64,000 bases of DNA from DAOVRD01 sp964521715 (GCA_964521715.1 CAZFSS010000002.1:124001-188000), one strand, 5' to 3'. Shown: positions 51,521-60,688, numbered from the stretch's first letter. Numbers and translations are program-made. The notes: generated by a model from the letters alone, not told the origin.

Positions 51521-53079
51521 AGAAGGGAACGTCCGCACGCGATCTCGAAGTCGTCCACGTTTACGCTGCCCGAGGTGTCGGGCCCGAACTCGAGCCGCAC
51601 GCACTGCCACTGCGTCCAGTCGAGCGGGAAGCTGCTGAGGGGGATCTCGACCTCCGCCCATCCGCCCTCCAGCTCCGTCACGCCGACGGCATCGGCAGCG
51701 GCAGCGGCCGACTTCCCCGCGGCGTCGCCCATGACCACGCGGAACGCCTCCGGCGGCCGCGCATCGCCGCGCAGGACGAAGCTGAACGTCCCCCCGGCCT
51801 CGCGATACTCCGACAGGTCATTGGGATGGTAGGGGCCGAGCTCGACCGACGCCCCGCCCTGCTGCCACATGATGCGGAGGGAGGGCGGCGCCTGGCCGAA
51901 CAGATCGGGGTCCGCCTTCACCTCAACGGCGCCGCGCGTCCTGGGCGACGGGCCGGCGAACGGCGTCTCGCCCGAGCATATGGGGAAGGCGTAGTCGGTC
52001 GTCCTGGGGCCGAAGTCGGCGGGGACCTCCTGGCCCGCGGCGGCGAACGCGTTGAGCTCCTTCATCCACTGCGCGGTGCGAGGGCTGAGCTCGGGGATGA
52101 CGCGGAAGGTGCCCGGCTCCGGCACGGGATAGAACCAGTGAAAGCCGTATGCCCGGATGCCTTCGCGGATGATGGCCTTCATGTACCAGACGATCTCGGG
52201 GTTCTCGCCGTCCGCGGTGAGGCGGGGCTCAGCGCCGAACTCGCCCAGGAACAGGGGCTTGCCCACCTCGCGGGCGGCCGCGACCTGCCCGCGCACCATG
52301 CGGACGTAGTCCCGCTCCGTGTGCCAGTTGTAAGTCCACGGGTCGTTCGTGTAGGCGTGGATGCTGGTGATGTCGATGCCGCGGGAGGCGTTGATGTTGA
52401 CCCAGCCCCGGCGGCTCTCAGGGGTGTCCGGCCAGTGCATGCCGCCGTCCACGCCGCTGCTGATGAGGTGATTGGGGTCGACGGCCTTCAGGTCCGCGGC
52501 GGCCTGCTCGTAGAAGCGCCTGGTCCCCGGCAGATCGTCCGGACTGCCGCGGTACTCGTTGGCCACCTCCCAGAAGAGGATCTGCGTCTCGTCCTTGTAG
52601 CGCGCGCAGAAGTCCTGGACGAATTCCTTCCAGGCGCGGTAGGCTTCGCTATCGACGTCGAACCTGCTGCCGGGCGCGGCGCTGGCGGGCAGTTCCGTGA
52701 AGGTGAGGATCAGGTATATCCCGTCGGTCCTGCATGGATCGACGAACACCCGGTCGAACTCACGGTAGAAGGCGTCGCGGTCCTGCCGCCATCTGTCGTA
52801 GGTGGCGGCATTCTCGCCCTCGCCGGTGCCGGGGACCCACGTGCGGATGGCGTTGAAGCCGTAGTCCTTGCAGTTGCGCAGGCCTGATGCGAACCACGGC
52901 CCGTTGAACTTGAACCAGTGGCCCACGGCCGGGTCGCAGCAGTTGGCCCGAATCGAGAAGGGCCGTCCGTCCTTGCAGAACGTGCCGTCCCTGATCGTCA
53001 GGAAGCCCCGCTGCGGGCCGTCACCCGCCGCGACGCCTGCGCCCAGAACCGCGACGGCCGCCGCCACTGCGCCGCACAC
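51478..53079 (-). CDS. Secreted GH5-like glycosidase with C-terminal carbohydrate-binding-like domain
   Basis: 533 residues from a GTG at 53079 with GAGG 8 bases upstream; the start is uncertain because this region is the terminal repeat of an inserted element, and the frame stays open to 53439. A hydrophobic AVAAAVAVLGAG stretch looks like a signal peptide lacking its usual basic residues. The TIM barrel has WEVANEY (acid/base Glu near 171) and FLGEFGA (nucleophile Glu near 276), typical of clan GH-A (GH5/GH2-like mannanases and glucanases). From ~380 a beta-sandwich (ASVELGPYHPNDLSEYREAG, VRLEFGP) resembles CBM11-like modules. The terminal RSLLTTTARRPLRNAGL is read from a repeat arm. Probably degrades plant beta-glycans outside the cell. 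Confidence 0.82.
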   Translation of the reverse strand: MCGAVAAAVAVLGAGVAAGDGPQRGFLTIRDGTFCKDGRPFSIRANCCDPAVGHWFKFNGPWFASGLRNCKDYGFNAIRTWVPGTGEGENAATYDRWRQDRDAFYREFDRVFVDPCRTDGIYLILTFTELPASAAPGSRFDVDSEAYRAWKEFVQDFCARYKDETQILFWEVANEYRGSPDDLPGTRRFYEQAAADLKAVDPNHLISSGVDGGMHWPDTPESRRGWVNINASRGIDITSIHAYTNDPWTYNWHTERDYVRMVRGQVAAAREVGKPLFLGEFGAEPRLTADGENPEIVWYMKAIIREGIRAYGFHWFYPVPEPGTFRVIPELSPRTAQWMKELNAFAAAGQEVPADFGPRTTDYAFPICSGETPFAGPSPRTRGAVEVKADPDLFGQAPPSLRIMWQQGGASVELGPYHPNDLSEYREAGGTFSFVLRGDARPPEAFRVVMGDAAGKSAAAAADAVGVTELEGGWAEVEIPLSSFPLDWTQWQCVRLEFGPDTSGSVNVDDFEIACGRSLLTTTARRPLRNAGL

Positions 53080-53365
53080 CTTAAGAGCCTCTAACAGAAT
53101 GACCCGTGGCCGCGACGGAGCGGATTTCCCCGCAGGCCAAGGAGCGTCGGGCGCCGGCGCACTAGGGGTCCGATGCGCCAAGCCTGCGCGACGCCGGAAT
53201 GCGGCGAAGGACGCCCGTCCCTTCGGGTTGCGCCTCAGGCCGGCGTCTGCTGTGTCAGGTCTCCTCGCCGTGCCTGACCCTGGCACGGGCTCGGAGCCCT
53301 TCCTTGCATCCATCCGGCCGGAGGCGCAACGCGGCTCACGCGGCATTCCGTCAGAGGCTCTAAGC
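53080..53365. mobile_element. MITE-like element with TTAGAGCCTCT terminal inverted repeats
   Basis: The left end CTTAAGAGCCTCTAACAGAA (53080 on) and the complement of the right end, CTTAGAGCCTCTGACGGAAT (53346-53365), match except for three or four positions. The ~286-base interior has no gene but holds an internal GGTTGCGCCTC..GAGGCGCAAC inverted pair. It abuts the first codons of the GH5-like gene and may have replaced its original start. No transposase. Confidence 0.6.
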
Positions 53366-53412
53366 CCATAGACGCCCGTCATGCCCCTTCCCTCCCCAGG
53401 ATCGCGCCGTGC

Positions 53413-53588
53413 CATCCCGAGCGGTCCGCAGCTCCGCACCTGTCATCCCGAGCGGTCCGCAGCTCCGCACCTGTCATCCCGAGCGGTCCGAAGCTCCGCG
53501 GACCGCGAGGGATCTCGCGCCCGGGAGGGCGGCGGCTGTCGGACCGGCGAGATTCCTCTTGCGCCATACGGCGCACTCGGAATGACAC
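53413..53588. repeat. TGTCATCCCGAGCG-type dispersed repeat with tandem 31-bp units
   Basis: CATCCCGAGCGGTCCGCAGC-type units begin at 53413, 53444 and 53475, a 31-base period. They are followed by GCGGACCGCGAGGGATCTCG, then GAGATTCCTC..CGGAATGACA, which is an inverted partner of the TGTCAT start. This is the widespread intergenic repeat seen in many environmental bacterial genomes. No gene in the 223 bases between the element above and the MFS-spermidine synthase gene. Confidence 0.75.
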
Positions 53589-53662
53589 AGGGTGACCTCG
53601 CGCCCTGCCACCCGTGCCTCTCGCTCCGTGACTCACGTATTCTGCACCGGCGGCAAGGTTTG

Positions 53663-56389
53663 TCAAGGGTTGGGCGCGGCGGCGCCGGCGAGTGCCCGCT
53701 TGTAGAAGAACCTGGCCTGCGCGGCCTGCGGCCCTTCCGGCTCGAACTCCATGGCCCTGCGCAGGTTCTCCAATGCCTCCGTCCGGCGGCCCGCGGCCAG
53801 GCATCTGCGCCCGGCGGCCAGGTACAGGGAGGACAGGGCCGTTTGCCGGAGGAACTCGGCATTCCTGTCATCCGGGTTCAGCGCCAGGCACCGGCCGAAG
53901 GCGGCCTCCATCTGCTGGAACGTGCTCACGTAGGCCTCGGCGCTGACGGGCAGCGCGTCCAGCACCACCCAGTAGTATTCGGCTGCGCCCAGCTCGGCCG
54001 TGGCCCCGGACCAGCGGGCGACGCGCTCACGCACCTCGGCGCTCTCCTCTGGCGGGACGTTGACCAGCCGCGGCCAGACGGACTGCCTCGCCGCATGAAG
54101 GAGCCGGACGTTGCGCGGATAGCCCGCCGGCGAACGGGGCCGGCCGCAGTGGAACTCCACAAGCGGACGGTCGTCGGTATGCAGCGGCCCGGGCCCGATA
54201 AGGTCCCGCAGCGCCTCGTCCGCGCAGCAGAATCCGTCCAGCAGGTCGTACACGTCTTGCACGTCGCAGCGGGCGAGGTGGGCGCGCGCCGCGGGCCGGT
54301 TCACGCGGGCCCGGACGTCCTGGAAATCGATGCGCAGGGGCTCCTCGGTGCCCACCAGCACGCAATGACCCGGAGTGCACTTATACCAGACGCTGGTGTA
54401 GGGGAACTCCGCCTGGAACGAGCGGATCAGCGTCTTGAAGTCCTCGTGCGGCATTGCGTGCAGGGGCAGCCACTGGCACATCACGCCGCCGGGCGCCAGG
54501 ATGCGCTTGCACTCCCTGTAGAAGTCCGTGGTGTAGAAGCTGGCGTTGCCGCTGCTGACGCCCGGGTGGATGATGCCGGCCTGAATGACGTCATACTTCT
54601 GCTTTGTCCCGAGCACGTAGTTGCGCCCGTCGTCGACGTAGAGGCGGACGTGTTCGTCCGACAGGATGTCGTTGTTCACGTGCTTGAAGAAGCGGTTGGC
54701 TTCGATCACCCCGCCGCTCAGTTCCACCACGTCTACGTCCAGGTCGTGAACGCGACAGGCCCAGGCGGTGAACCCGATGCCGAAGCCGATCAGCAGCGCC
54801 CGCTTCGGGTGCGGGTGCAGCAGAACGGGGTAATGGGCGATCATCTCGTGGCTCGGCCGGTCCAGGCGACCGGTCTCGGCCACGACGCTGTGGTTGACCA
54901 GCAGAAGGCGCGTGTGCTCGTAGGCGTCCACGACGGACACGGTGCTCTCGACGCCATCGTCGTAGTCCAGAAGCTCGCGCTGCTCGATGGCCTGGAGCAC
55001 CTGGCTGGCGTCGACCAGAGGCACAGGGCGCAGCACGAGCAGCAATGCCACGGGCACCAGAGCGGCCGCCGAAACGCCGAGCCCCACCCGCACAGACCGC
55101 CTGAGCCGGCGCACGGGGTCGGCCCGGAACACCCAGGCCGCCAGGCCCAGGTTGATCAGCGCCGTCGCGATGATGGTCCGCTGGACCCCTAGCAAGGGGA
55201 TCAGGACGAAGCCTCCGGCGAAAGCGCCGAAGATCGAGCCCAGCGTGTCCAAACAGCCGATGACGCCCATCTTTCGGCCCAGCTTCGCCAGGGCCGGCAC
55301 ATAGATGCGGGAGACCACCGGCATCGTGGCGCCCATAAAGGCCGTGGGCGGCAGGATGACCAGGCAGGTGACAGCGAACGAGCCGAACGTCGCCCCCGCC
55401 CAGTGCCATCGCAGCAGCGACTGCCGAAAACCGGCGTGGAAGCGCATCATCCACGGCAGCAGCGGTATCGTGATGAGGGCCGTGACCGCTATGCCCAGCT
55501 CGATCAGGCCCAACACCCGATACGGGTCGGGCGTGCGGTCCACCCACCGCTTCACCGCGAACGCGCCCACTGACAGCCCTGCCAGGAACGTGGCCACGAT
55601 GGCGGTGATGGCGTAGATGTTCGTCTGAAGGAAGAAGATCAGCATGCGCATCCAGGCCATCTGGTAAACGAGGGAGGTGAAACCCTCGATGCCGAAGACC
55701 CAGAGGGCCACCTTCACCGCGCCGGGCAGTGGGGGTGCCGCGGCGGGTTCCGGCATCGGCACGGCCGCATCAGGCGCGCCCTTCGGTCCCAGGCGCCGGT
55801 CCAGGGCCAGCGCCCCCAGCGCCACGGCCAGGTTCAGCGACGCCGCCAGGGCGTGCGTGCCGTTGACGCCGAGCAGCTCGATGAAGGCATAGCCAGCCAG
55901 CATGCATCCGATGAAGGCGCCCAGGTTATTGGCCGAATAGAGCCCGGCCACCTCCTTGCCCAGGCGTTCTGCGTGCGAGACGTAGGCGCGCGAGAGGACC
56001 GGCAGCGTGCCGCCCATCAGCGACGTAGGCACCAGCAACACCGCGAACGAGAGCCCGAACCGCACCAGGCTCATCACGTAGTGGTTCTGCCCGAAGGGCC
56101 CGTAGAACGCCACGTAGACGGGCTCCAGGGCTTCGGCGATCAGCGGGAAGAGCGCTCCGAAGGCACCGATCCCGAGCTCCAGCATCGCAAAGAGCACCAG
56201 AGGCCGGCGCCACCGGTCCGCCAGCCGCCCGAAGTAAAGGCTCCCCAGGGCCAGGCCCGCCATGAACGTCGTGACCACCGCGCTGGTGGCGTAGACGGTC
56301 ACACCGAACACGAGGTAGAGCTTCCTGGCCCACACGATCTGGTAGACCAGGGCCGCAACGCCCGAGAGGAAGAACATCAGCAGCATCAC
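53663..56389 (-). CDS. Fused MFS-type membrane protein and spermidine synthase-like methyltransferase domain
   Basis: 908 residues from a GTG at 56389 with GGGGAG about 8 bases upstream; a TTG at 56527 would give 954 residues without a ribosome site. The first ~460 residues form about 12-14 membrane helices in two related halves (FFLSGVAALVYQIVWARKL and GIEGFTSLVYQMAWMRML). A spermidine-synthase-like Rossmann domain follows (LLIGFGIGFTAWA, VDVVELSGGVIEANRFF, VDDGRNYVL, YDVIQAG). The last ~100 residues look like TPR helices (LNPDDRNAEFLRQTALSSLY). Polyamine transfer is not assured; such fusions are common in PVC and deltaproteobacteria with unknown substrates. Divergent from the PIG-L gene. 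Confidence 0.87.
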   Translation of the reverse strand: MMLLMFFLSGVAALVYQIVWARKLYLVFGVTVYATSAVVTTFMAGLALGSLYFGRLADRWRRPLVLFAMLELGIGAFGALFPLIAEALEPVYVAFYGPFGQNHYVMSLVRFGLSFAVLLVPTSLMGGTLPVLSRAYVSHAERLGKEVAGLYSANNLGAFIGCMLAGYAFIELLGVNGTHALAASLNLAVALGALALDRRLGPKGAPDAAVPMPEPAAAPPLPGAVKVALWVFGIEGFTSLVYQMAWMRMLIFFLQTNIYAITAIVATFLAGLSVGAFAVKRWVDRTPDPYRVLGLIELGIAVTALITIPLLPWMMRFHAGFRQSLLRWHWAGATFGSFAVTCLVILPPTAFMGATMPVVSRIYVPALAKLGRKMGVIGCLDTLGSIFGAFAGGFVLIPLLGVQRTIIATALINLGLAAWVFRADPVRRLRRSVRVGLGVSAAALVPVALLLVLRPVPLVDASQVLQAIEQRELLDYDDGVESTVSVVDAYEHTRLLLVNHSVVAETGRLDRPSHEMIAHYPVLLHPHPKRALLIGFGIGFTAWACRVHDLDVDVVELSGGVIEANRFFKHVNNDILSDEHVRLYVDDGRNYVLGTKQKYDVIQAGIIHPGVSSGNASFYTTDFYRECKRILAPGGVMCQWLPLHAMPHEDFKTLIRSFQAEFPYTSVWYKCTPGHCVLVGTEEPLRIDFQDVRARVNRPAARAHLARCDVQDVYDLLDGFCCADEALRDLIGPGPLHTDDRPLVEFHCGRPRSPAGYPRNVRLLHAARQSVWPRLVNVPPEESAEVRERVARWSGATAELGAAEYYWVVLDALPVSAEAYVSTFQQMEAAFGRCLALNPDDRNAEFLRQTALSSLYLAAGRRCLAAGRRTEALENLRRAMEFEPEGPQAAQARFFYKRALAGAAAPNP

Positions 56390-56598
56390 GTAAGCTGCTC
56401 CCCGGGACGCGCGGGCCCGACCGACCGGTTCCGATGTGGTTCCAGCCTGGGACACCAGAGCCCTCTGGCTGCGATCCTGAAGCACACCAAAGGTCTGGAT
56501 TCTCGACGAAAGGTTCGGACGTTTCAAGCACGGGCCAATCAGCGGCCGCCGGCCCCTGAACCGCTCCCACGACTTGAGGGGGGCCGTCCGCCGAGCGC

Positions 56599-56627
56599 TT
56601 GACAGCCGCGCGGGCAGGACGCAGAAT
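56599..56627 (+). promoter_or_regulatory. Strong promoter for the PIG-L/GNAT pair
   Basis: Consensus TTGACA at 56599-56604 and CAGAAT at 56622-56627 with a 17-base spacer, 66 bases before the PIG-L start. Confidence 0.65.
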
Positions 56628-56692
56628 CTCCGGAGTCACACTGCCGGTGCGTGCAGATGCGCTCTGCATCGAGCCGGGAGAAAGGAACTGCA

Positions 56693-57400
56693 ATGGACCG
56701 CACCGAGAAGCTGCACATCGCGGCGTTCGGAGCGCACGCCGGGGACGTGGAGTTCACGTGCGCCCACGTGCTCGCCAAGTACGCCATGCACGGGCACAGG
56801 GCGACGATCGTGCACGTGACGCTGGGCGAGGCCGGGCACCCCGGGATGTCGCGTCAGGACTATGCCGAACAGCGCAAGGTCGAGACGCGCGCGGCGGCCG
56901 AGATCCTGGGCGCTGAGGTCCGCTACATGCCCTACGCCGACGGCGAGCTGACGGCGTCCCCGGAGACGGAACTCGCCGTCTGCGACCGGATCCGCGAACT
57001 AAAGCCCGACATCGTGCTGACACACTGGCGCGGCAGCCTCCACCAGGACCACGTGCTGACCCACCACCTGGTGACGCGAGCGGTGCTGCTGGCGCGGCTC
57101 GATTCGGTCCGGCGCGATCTGCCTCCCCACGCCGTCGGGAGCGTCTATTTCGCGGAGAACTGGGAGGACCCGCAGGACTTCGTGCCGGAGGTCTACGTGG
57201 ACATCGAGGAGTCGTATGAGAGGTGGCTGGAGGCGGCAAACAGGCACGCGTTGTTCCGCGGCGAAGTCGTCAGGTTCCCCTACCAGGAGTACTACAAGGC
57301 ACTGGCCCGCGTGCGGGGCGCCGAGTCGGGCTGCCAGCACGCCATCGCCCTCATGCGGCACAGGCCGGTCGAGAAACGCGCCCTCCAGTTCCTGCCGTGA
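56693..57400 (+). CDS. PIG-L/LmbE family deacetylase-like protein with altered active site
   Basis: 235 residues from the ATG at 56693 with AAAGGAA 5 bases upstream. The fold starts LHIAAFGAHAGDVEF. Active PIG-L enzymes read AHPDDxE, where the second-last Asp acts as base and the last Asp binds zinc. Here His15 and Asp18 (zinc ligands) are kept but the base position is Gly17. LKPDIVLTHWRGSLHQDH and THHLVTRAV provide the third zinc His and catalytic surroundings. It may be an N-deacetylase of sugars with changed mechanism, or a binding protein. Cotranscription with the GNAT 42 bases downstream is likely, pairing a would-be deacetylase with an acetyltransferase. Confidence 0.82.
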   Translation: MDRTEKLHIAAFGAHAGDVEFTCAHVLAKYAMHGHRATIVHVTLGEAGHPGMSRQDYAEQRKVETRAAAEILGAEVRYMPYADGELTASPETELAVCDRIRELKPDIVLTHWRGSLHQDHVLTHHLVTRAVLLARLDSVRRDLPPHAVGSVYFAENWEDPQDFVPEVYVDIEESYERWLEAANRHALFRGEVVRFPYQEYYKALARVRGAESGCQHAIALMRHRPVEKRALQFLP

Positions 57401-57442
57401 TCGCACCCGGGGGGCCGGCGCCCGCCACGGAGGCTCACGCCA

Positions 57443-58396
57443 ATGAAGCCCGGCATCAGGGACTACCGGATGGACGACGCGGAGGCCGTGGTCGAGCTGT
57501 GGGACCGCTGCCTCGTGCGCGATCCCATCACGCGCGGCATCTTCGAGGACAAGGTCCTGCTCGACCCCAACTTCGACGTCGGGGGCTGCAAGGTGGCTGA
57601 AGCGGACGGGCGCATCGTCGGCTTCGCCCACGCCGTCGTGCGGACGACTCCCTACCCGCGCGGCTTCGAGGCCCTGCTGGAAGCCGACCGGGACAAGGGC
57701 TGGATCGTCGCCCTGTTCGTCCATCCGGACCAGCGCCGCCGGGGCATCGGCAGCGCGCTGCTCGATGAGGCGCTCCAGTTCATCCGCGCCCGGGGCAGGA
57801 AGCAGGCGATCCTCTTCAACTACACGCCCAACTACCTGCTCGTCGGCGTGGACCGCGAGGGCTACCCCGGCGCGCTCGAGTTCTACCGCCGTCACGGGTT
57901 CGAGCCCGGCGGGGAGACCGTGGGGATGGGCATCGACCTGAACGGCTTCGTCGTGCCCGAGGCCGTCTGGCAGACGGAAGCGAAGCTGAAGGAAGGCGGC
58001 ATCGAGGCGCGCCCCTTCGACCGCCGCTACATCGTGCCCGCCGTTTCCTTCTTCCTGGAGCACTTCCCCACCTGGCTCCACTACTTCGAAGACAAGCTCG
58101 CGCGCGGCCACGAGCCGGACGAGATGGTGATCGTGCTGCGCGGCGACGAGGTCGTCGGCTACTGCCAGCACCGCTATTACCACCACGTCGAGCGCACCGG
58201 CCCGTTCGGCGTCCGGGCCGACCTGAGGGGCAAGAAGGTCGGCACCGTGATGCTCCACAAGCTGCTGGAGCGCATGGCCCAGAAGGGCTACAAGTACGCC
58301 TGGTTCACGTCGACCGACCTGGGGACGGCGGATTACTACGCGAAGGCGGGCTACAAGGTGATACGCCGCCACGTGGGGATGGCCAGGGGGCTGTGA
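57443..58396 (+). CDS. Tandem GNAT acetyltransferase
   Basis: 317 residues from the ATG at 57443. The N-terminal GNAT domain (~5-160) has ALFVHPDQRRRGIGSALLDEA, the acetyl-CoA-binding RRxGIG/A loop. The C-terminal part (~180-315) has a second, degenerate GNAT core (GPFGVRADLRGKKVGTVMLH, then YYAKAGYKVIRRHV). Two-domain GNATs often use one active and one structural domain. Substrate unknown; the PIG-L neighbour suggests amino sugars or small amines, as inference only. Confidence 0.87.
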   Translation: MKPGIRDYRMDDAEAVVELWDRCLVRDPITRGIFEDKVLLDPNFDVGGCKVAEADGRIVGFAHAVVRTTPYPRGFEALLEADRDKGWIVALFVHPDQRRRGIGSALLDEALQFIRARGRKQAILFNYTPNYLLVGVDREGYPGALEFYRRHGFEPGGETVGMGIDLNGFVVPEAVWQTEAKLKEGGIEARPFDRRYIVPAVSFFLEHFPTWLHYFEDKLARGHEPDEMVIVLRGDEVVGYCQHRYYHHVERTGPFGVRADLRGKKVGTVMLHKLLERMAQKGYKYAWFTSTDLGTADYYAKAGYKVIRRHVGMARGL

Positions 58397-58405
58397 CCAA
58401 GGCCC

Positions 58406-58428
58406 GTGCCGCCGCTCAGGCGCGGCAC
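58406..58428. terminator. Hairpin between convergent GNAT and kinase genes
   Basis: GTGCCGC/GCGGCAC 7-bp stem with a 9-base loop spans the kinase stop codon in a 19-base convergent gap. Confidence 0.4.
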
Positions 58429-59705
58429 TCCTGTTCGATGCGGCGGCAGACCTCGACGGCGGTCTGGATGCGCTCCCCGGGCTGCTTGGCCATCATCTGC
58501 TGGATGATCCCGGAGGCGCTGAGGGCCAGGTCCCTGCGCACCCGGTGCGGGGGCACGAGCGGCTCGTCAAGGTGCTTCTGGCAGACCTCCAGCGCCGTCC
58601 CGCCAGTGAACGGCGGCTGCCCCGTCACCATGTGATACCACGTGGCCCCCAGGGAGTAGATGTCGCTGCGCGCGTCCGCGCGCCTGGCGTCCCTGATCTG
58701 CTCGGGCGCCATGTAGGAGGGCGTGCCCATGCCCACGCCGCTGGGAGTGAGCGCCGTCAGGTCGGGATCGGCGCGGCGCACCAATCCCAGATCGGCCAGC
58801 TTCGCCACGCCTTCGCGCGTGACAAGGATGTTGCTCGGCTTGATGTCGCGATGGATCACGCCTTGCTCGTGCGCGTAGGCCAGCCCCCTGGCGGTCTGCA
58901 TCACGATTCGGGAGGCCTCGCCCGGCGCCAGGGGCCCCGACTCCAGGATCATGTCCCGCACGCTCTTGCCGGGGACGAACTCCATGGCGTAGAAGTAGCG
59001 CCCGCCGTCCTCCTCAAACGCAACGCCCCTGACGATGTTCGGGTGTTCGAGCTTCATCGCCGCCTGGGCTTCGCGGAAGAAGCGCGTCAGCAGCGGACGC
59101 TTTCTGGCCACGTCGGCCGGCAGCACCTTGAGGGCCACGGTGCTGTCGTCCGGGCCGTGCGCGAGCCACACGCTGCCCATGCCGCCCTGGCCGATCTTGC
59201 GCACGATGGCAAACTGGCCCAGCGTGTCCACGTCGAGGTCGCCGGCCGCCTGCCGCAGCCTCTCGGCCGCCTCCTGGTCGAGCAGGTTCTGGAGGACGGC
59301 GCAATCCCACAGCGGGATGATCGACCCCTGCTCCCGCTTCCTGGCCTGGAACTCCAGGCATCGGCGCAGCTGGTCGCGCGTCAGCGCCCGTTGCGTCAAC
59401 GCAAGCCGCCCGAACCGGTCCTCCTGGGGCGTGCCCACCGCGGCGACCACCATCGGCAGCGCGGCCGCCTGTGCGTGGGGCTTCTCGGCAGTCGGCTCGC
59501 CGAGCCCCCGCTTAGGCTTACCGTCGCGAGGCGGCCCGATCGGTTTACCCCATGGCTCCAGGTCGAACCGAGGGCTGATCCACCTGTTATACACCGCCCT
59601 GCTGAGGTGGTAGAGGCCGCCCAGTATCAGCGCGACTGTCCCCATGCCCAGCAGGATGGCCGCTGGTCCCAAGAAGACTCGCAGGTCGATAGAGCCGATC
59701 TGCAC
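58416..59705 (-). CDS. Ser/Thr protein kinase with N-terminal membrane helix and shared helical module
   Basis: 429 residues from the ATG at 59705. One membrane helix at ~10-32 (FLGPAAILLGMGTVALILGG) anchors it, with a Pro/Lys-rich linker. Residues ~92-165 (GTPQEDRFGRLALTQR, LTRDQLRRCLEFQ, IPLWDCAVLQNLLDQ) are clearly homologous to the first 75 residues of the kinase at 14737. The kinase domain has GQGGMGSVW (~173), HRDIKPSN (~285), DLG for DFG, and a Thr-rich activation segment (LTALTPSGVGMGTPSYMAPEQ). It ends at the kinase C-lobe with no further domain. The two kinases are paralogues with the membrane helix at opposite ends. Confidence 0.9.
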   Translation of the reverse strand: MQIGSIDLRVFLGPAAILLGMGTVALILGGLYHLSRAVYNRWISPRFDLEPWGKPIGPPRDGKPKRGLGEPTAEKPHAQAAALPMVVAAVGTPQEDRFGRLALTQRALTRDQLRRCLEFQARKREQGSIIPLWDCAVLQNLLDQEAAERLRQAAGDLDVDTLGQFAIVRKIGQGGMGSVWLAHGPDDSTVALKVLPADVARKRPLLTRFFREAQAAMKLEHPNIVRGVAFEEDGGRYFYAMEFVPGKSVRDMILESGPLAPGEASRIVMQTARGLAYAHEQGVIHRDIKPSNILVTREGVAKLADLGLVRRADPDLTALTPSGVGMGTPSYMAPEQIRDARRADARSDIYSLGATWYHMVTGQPPFTGGTALEVCQKHLDEPLVPPHRVRRDLALSASGIIQQMMAKQPGERIQTAVEVCRRIEQECRA

Positions 59706-59751
59706 AGTTTACGATTCCTATCGGAGGGCGCAGCGCACCGGGTCGCGCAGG

Positions 59752-59780
59752 ACTATAGTCGTGGGGGAGCCGACTGTCAA
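59752..59780 (-). promoter_or_regulatory. Strong sigma70-type promoter for the second kinase
   Basis: Consensus TTGACA (complement of 59775-59780) and TATAGT (complement of 59752-59757) with exactly 17 bases between, 46 bases before the ATG. The -35 box overlaps the stop region of the upstream membrane protein gene. Confidence 0.75.
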
Positions 59781-60688
59781 GACGGGCGTGCAGCGGCCCG
59801 CCCGCCCCCGCCGACCGGGCCCTCCTCGACAGCGGCGGACCGCTGAAGCAGCGTCACCAGCGCCCAGGCATAAAGCATCGAGTCGGCCAGAATCTCGATC
59901 CCGTGCAGCCCCCGCATGAAGAGCGGCAGCCAGAAGCTCTGGATCAGTCCGAACAGCCCTACCAGCGCGAAGTGCGCGAACCCGAGGGCCAGGATCAGCC
60001 GCCCCCGCGGCCCCGACCAGGCCACCAGGATGGGAAGCGAAACGAGGAGGAACAGCACGCTGCGCACCATCTGGACGGGGATGATCGTCCCCCAGCCCGG
60101 CATACGCAGCCCGAAGGCCCCCTCCCTGTAGTAGTCGGCCACGATCAGCCCGACGGGCGTGCCGAACAGGAAGTAGACGGCGGGGAAAGCCAGCACCGCC
60201 AGCCCAAGGCGCCACGCCCACGACGCGTCCCGCCGGCCCGAGAAGAAACGCCTCAGGTCCTCGCAGAGGCGGCCCTCGCCGTCCTCAGCCCTGAACAGCA
60301 GCGCCACCAGCCCCGCGCACATCAGGCACGGCAGCAGAACGAGCGCCGCCATCGCGCCCGTCCCGCGCATCGTCGTGAAGACATGGGCCTCTATGGCGGT
60401 GTTGACGCCCAGCGTCACGAACGCGAACGCACCCAGCATCGTCCACCGAGTCCCGAACCGGCCGCACAGACTGCGGGCGACCGGCGCCAGCCCGAGCACC
60501 ACCACAAGGCTGCCGAGGAGCAGGCCGGCGGCCATCGTGGCTTCATCTGCCCCCTCCGGCATGGCAGGGAGCTCGAGCCCGAGCGCCTGGACCAACGCGG
60601 CGCCCGCCATCGTGCCGACGACGTAAGCCGCCGCACAGACGGGCACCTTCCACAGATAGGACAGGGCAGTTCCGATCGCAGTTCTCAC
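59777..60688 (-). CDS. Integral membrane protein of unknown function
   Basis: 303 residues from the ATG at 60688. Seven or eight hydrophobic helices are visible (for example VPVCAAAYVVGTMAGAALV, MAALVLLPCLMCAGLVALLF, MVRSVLFLLVSLPILVAW). There is a cytoplasmic charged loop (FRAEDGEGRLCEDLRRFFSG) and a short Gly/Ala/Arg-rich tail. No transport, protease or glycosyltransferase motif was recognised. Hydrophobicity and the conserved-looking YYREGAFGLRMPGWG loop are the only features. Followed by the kinase gene, which has its own promoter. Confidence 0.72.
   Translation of the reverse strand: MRTAIGTALSYLWKVPVCAAAYVVGTMAGAALVQALGLELPAMPEGADEATMAAGLLLGSLVVVLGLAPVARSLCGRFGTRWTMLGAFAFVTLGVNTAIEAHVFTTMRGTGAMAALVLLPCLMCAGLVALLFRAEDGEGRLCEDLRRFFSGRRDASWAWRLGLAVLAFPAVYFLFGTPVGLIVADYYREGAFGLRMPGWGTIIPVQMVRSVLFLLVSLPILVAWSGPRGRLILALGFAHFALVGLFGLIQSFWLPLFMRGLHGIEILADSMLYAWALVTLLQRSAAVEEGPVGGGGRAAARPS

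Noticed and set aside
53413..53505. CRISPR array
   Set aside because: The repeats are directly tandem with a 31-base period and no spacers; no cas genes in the window.
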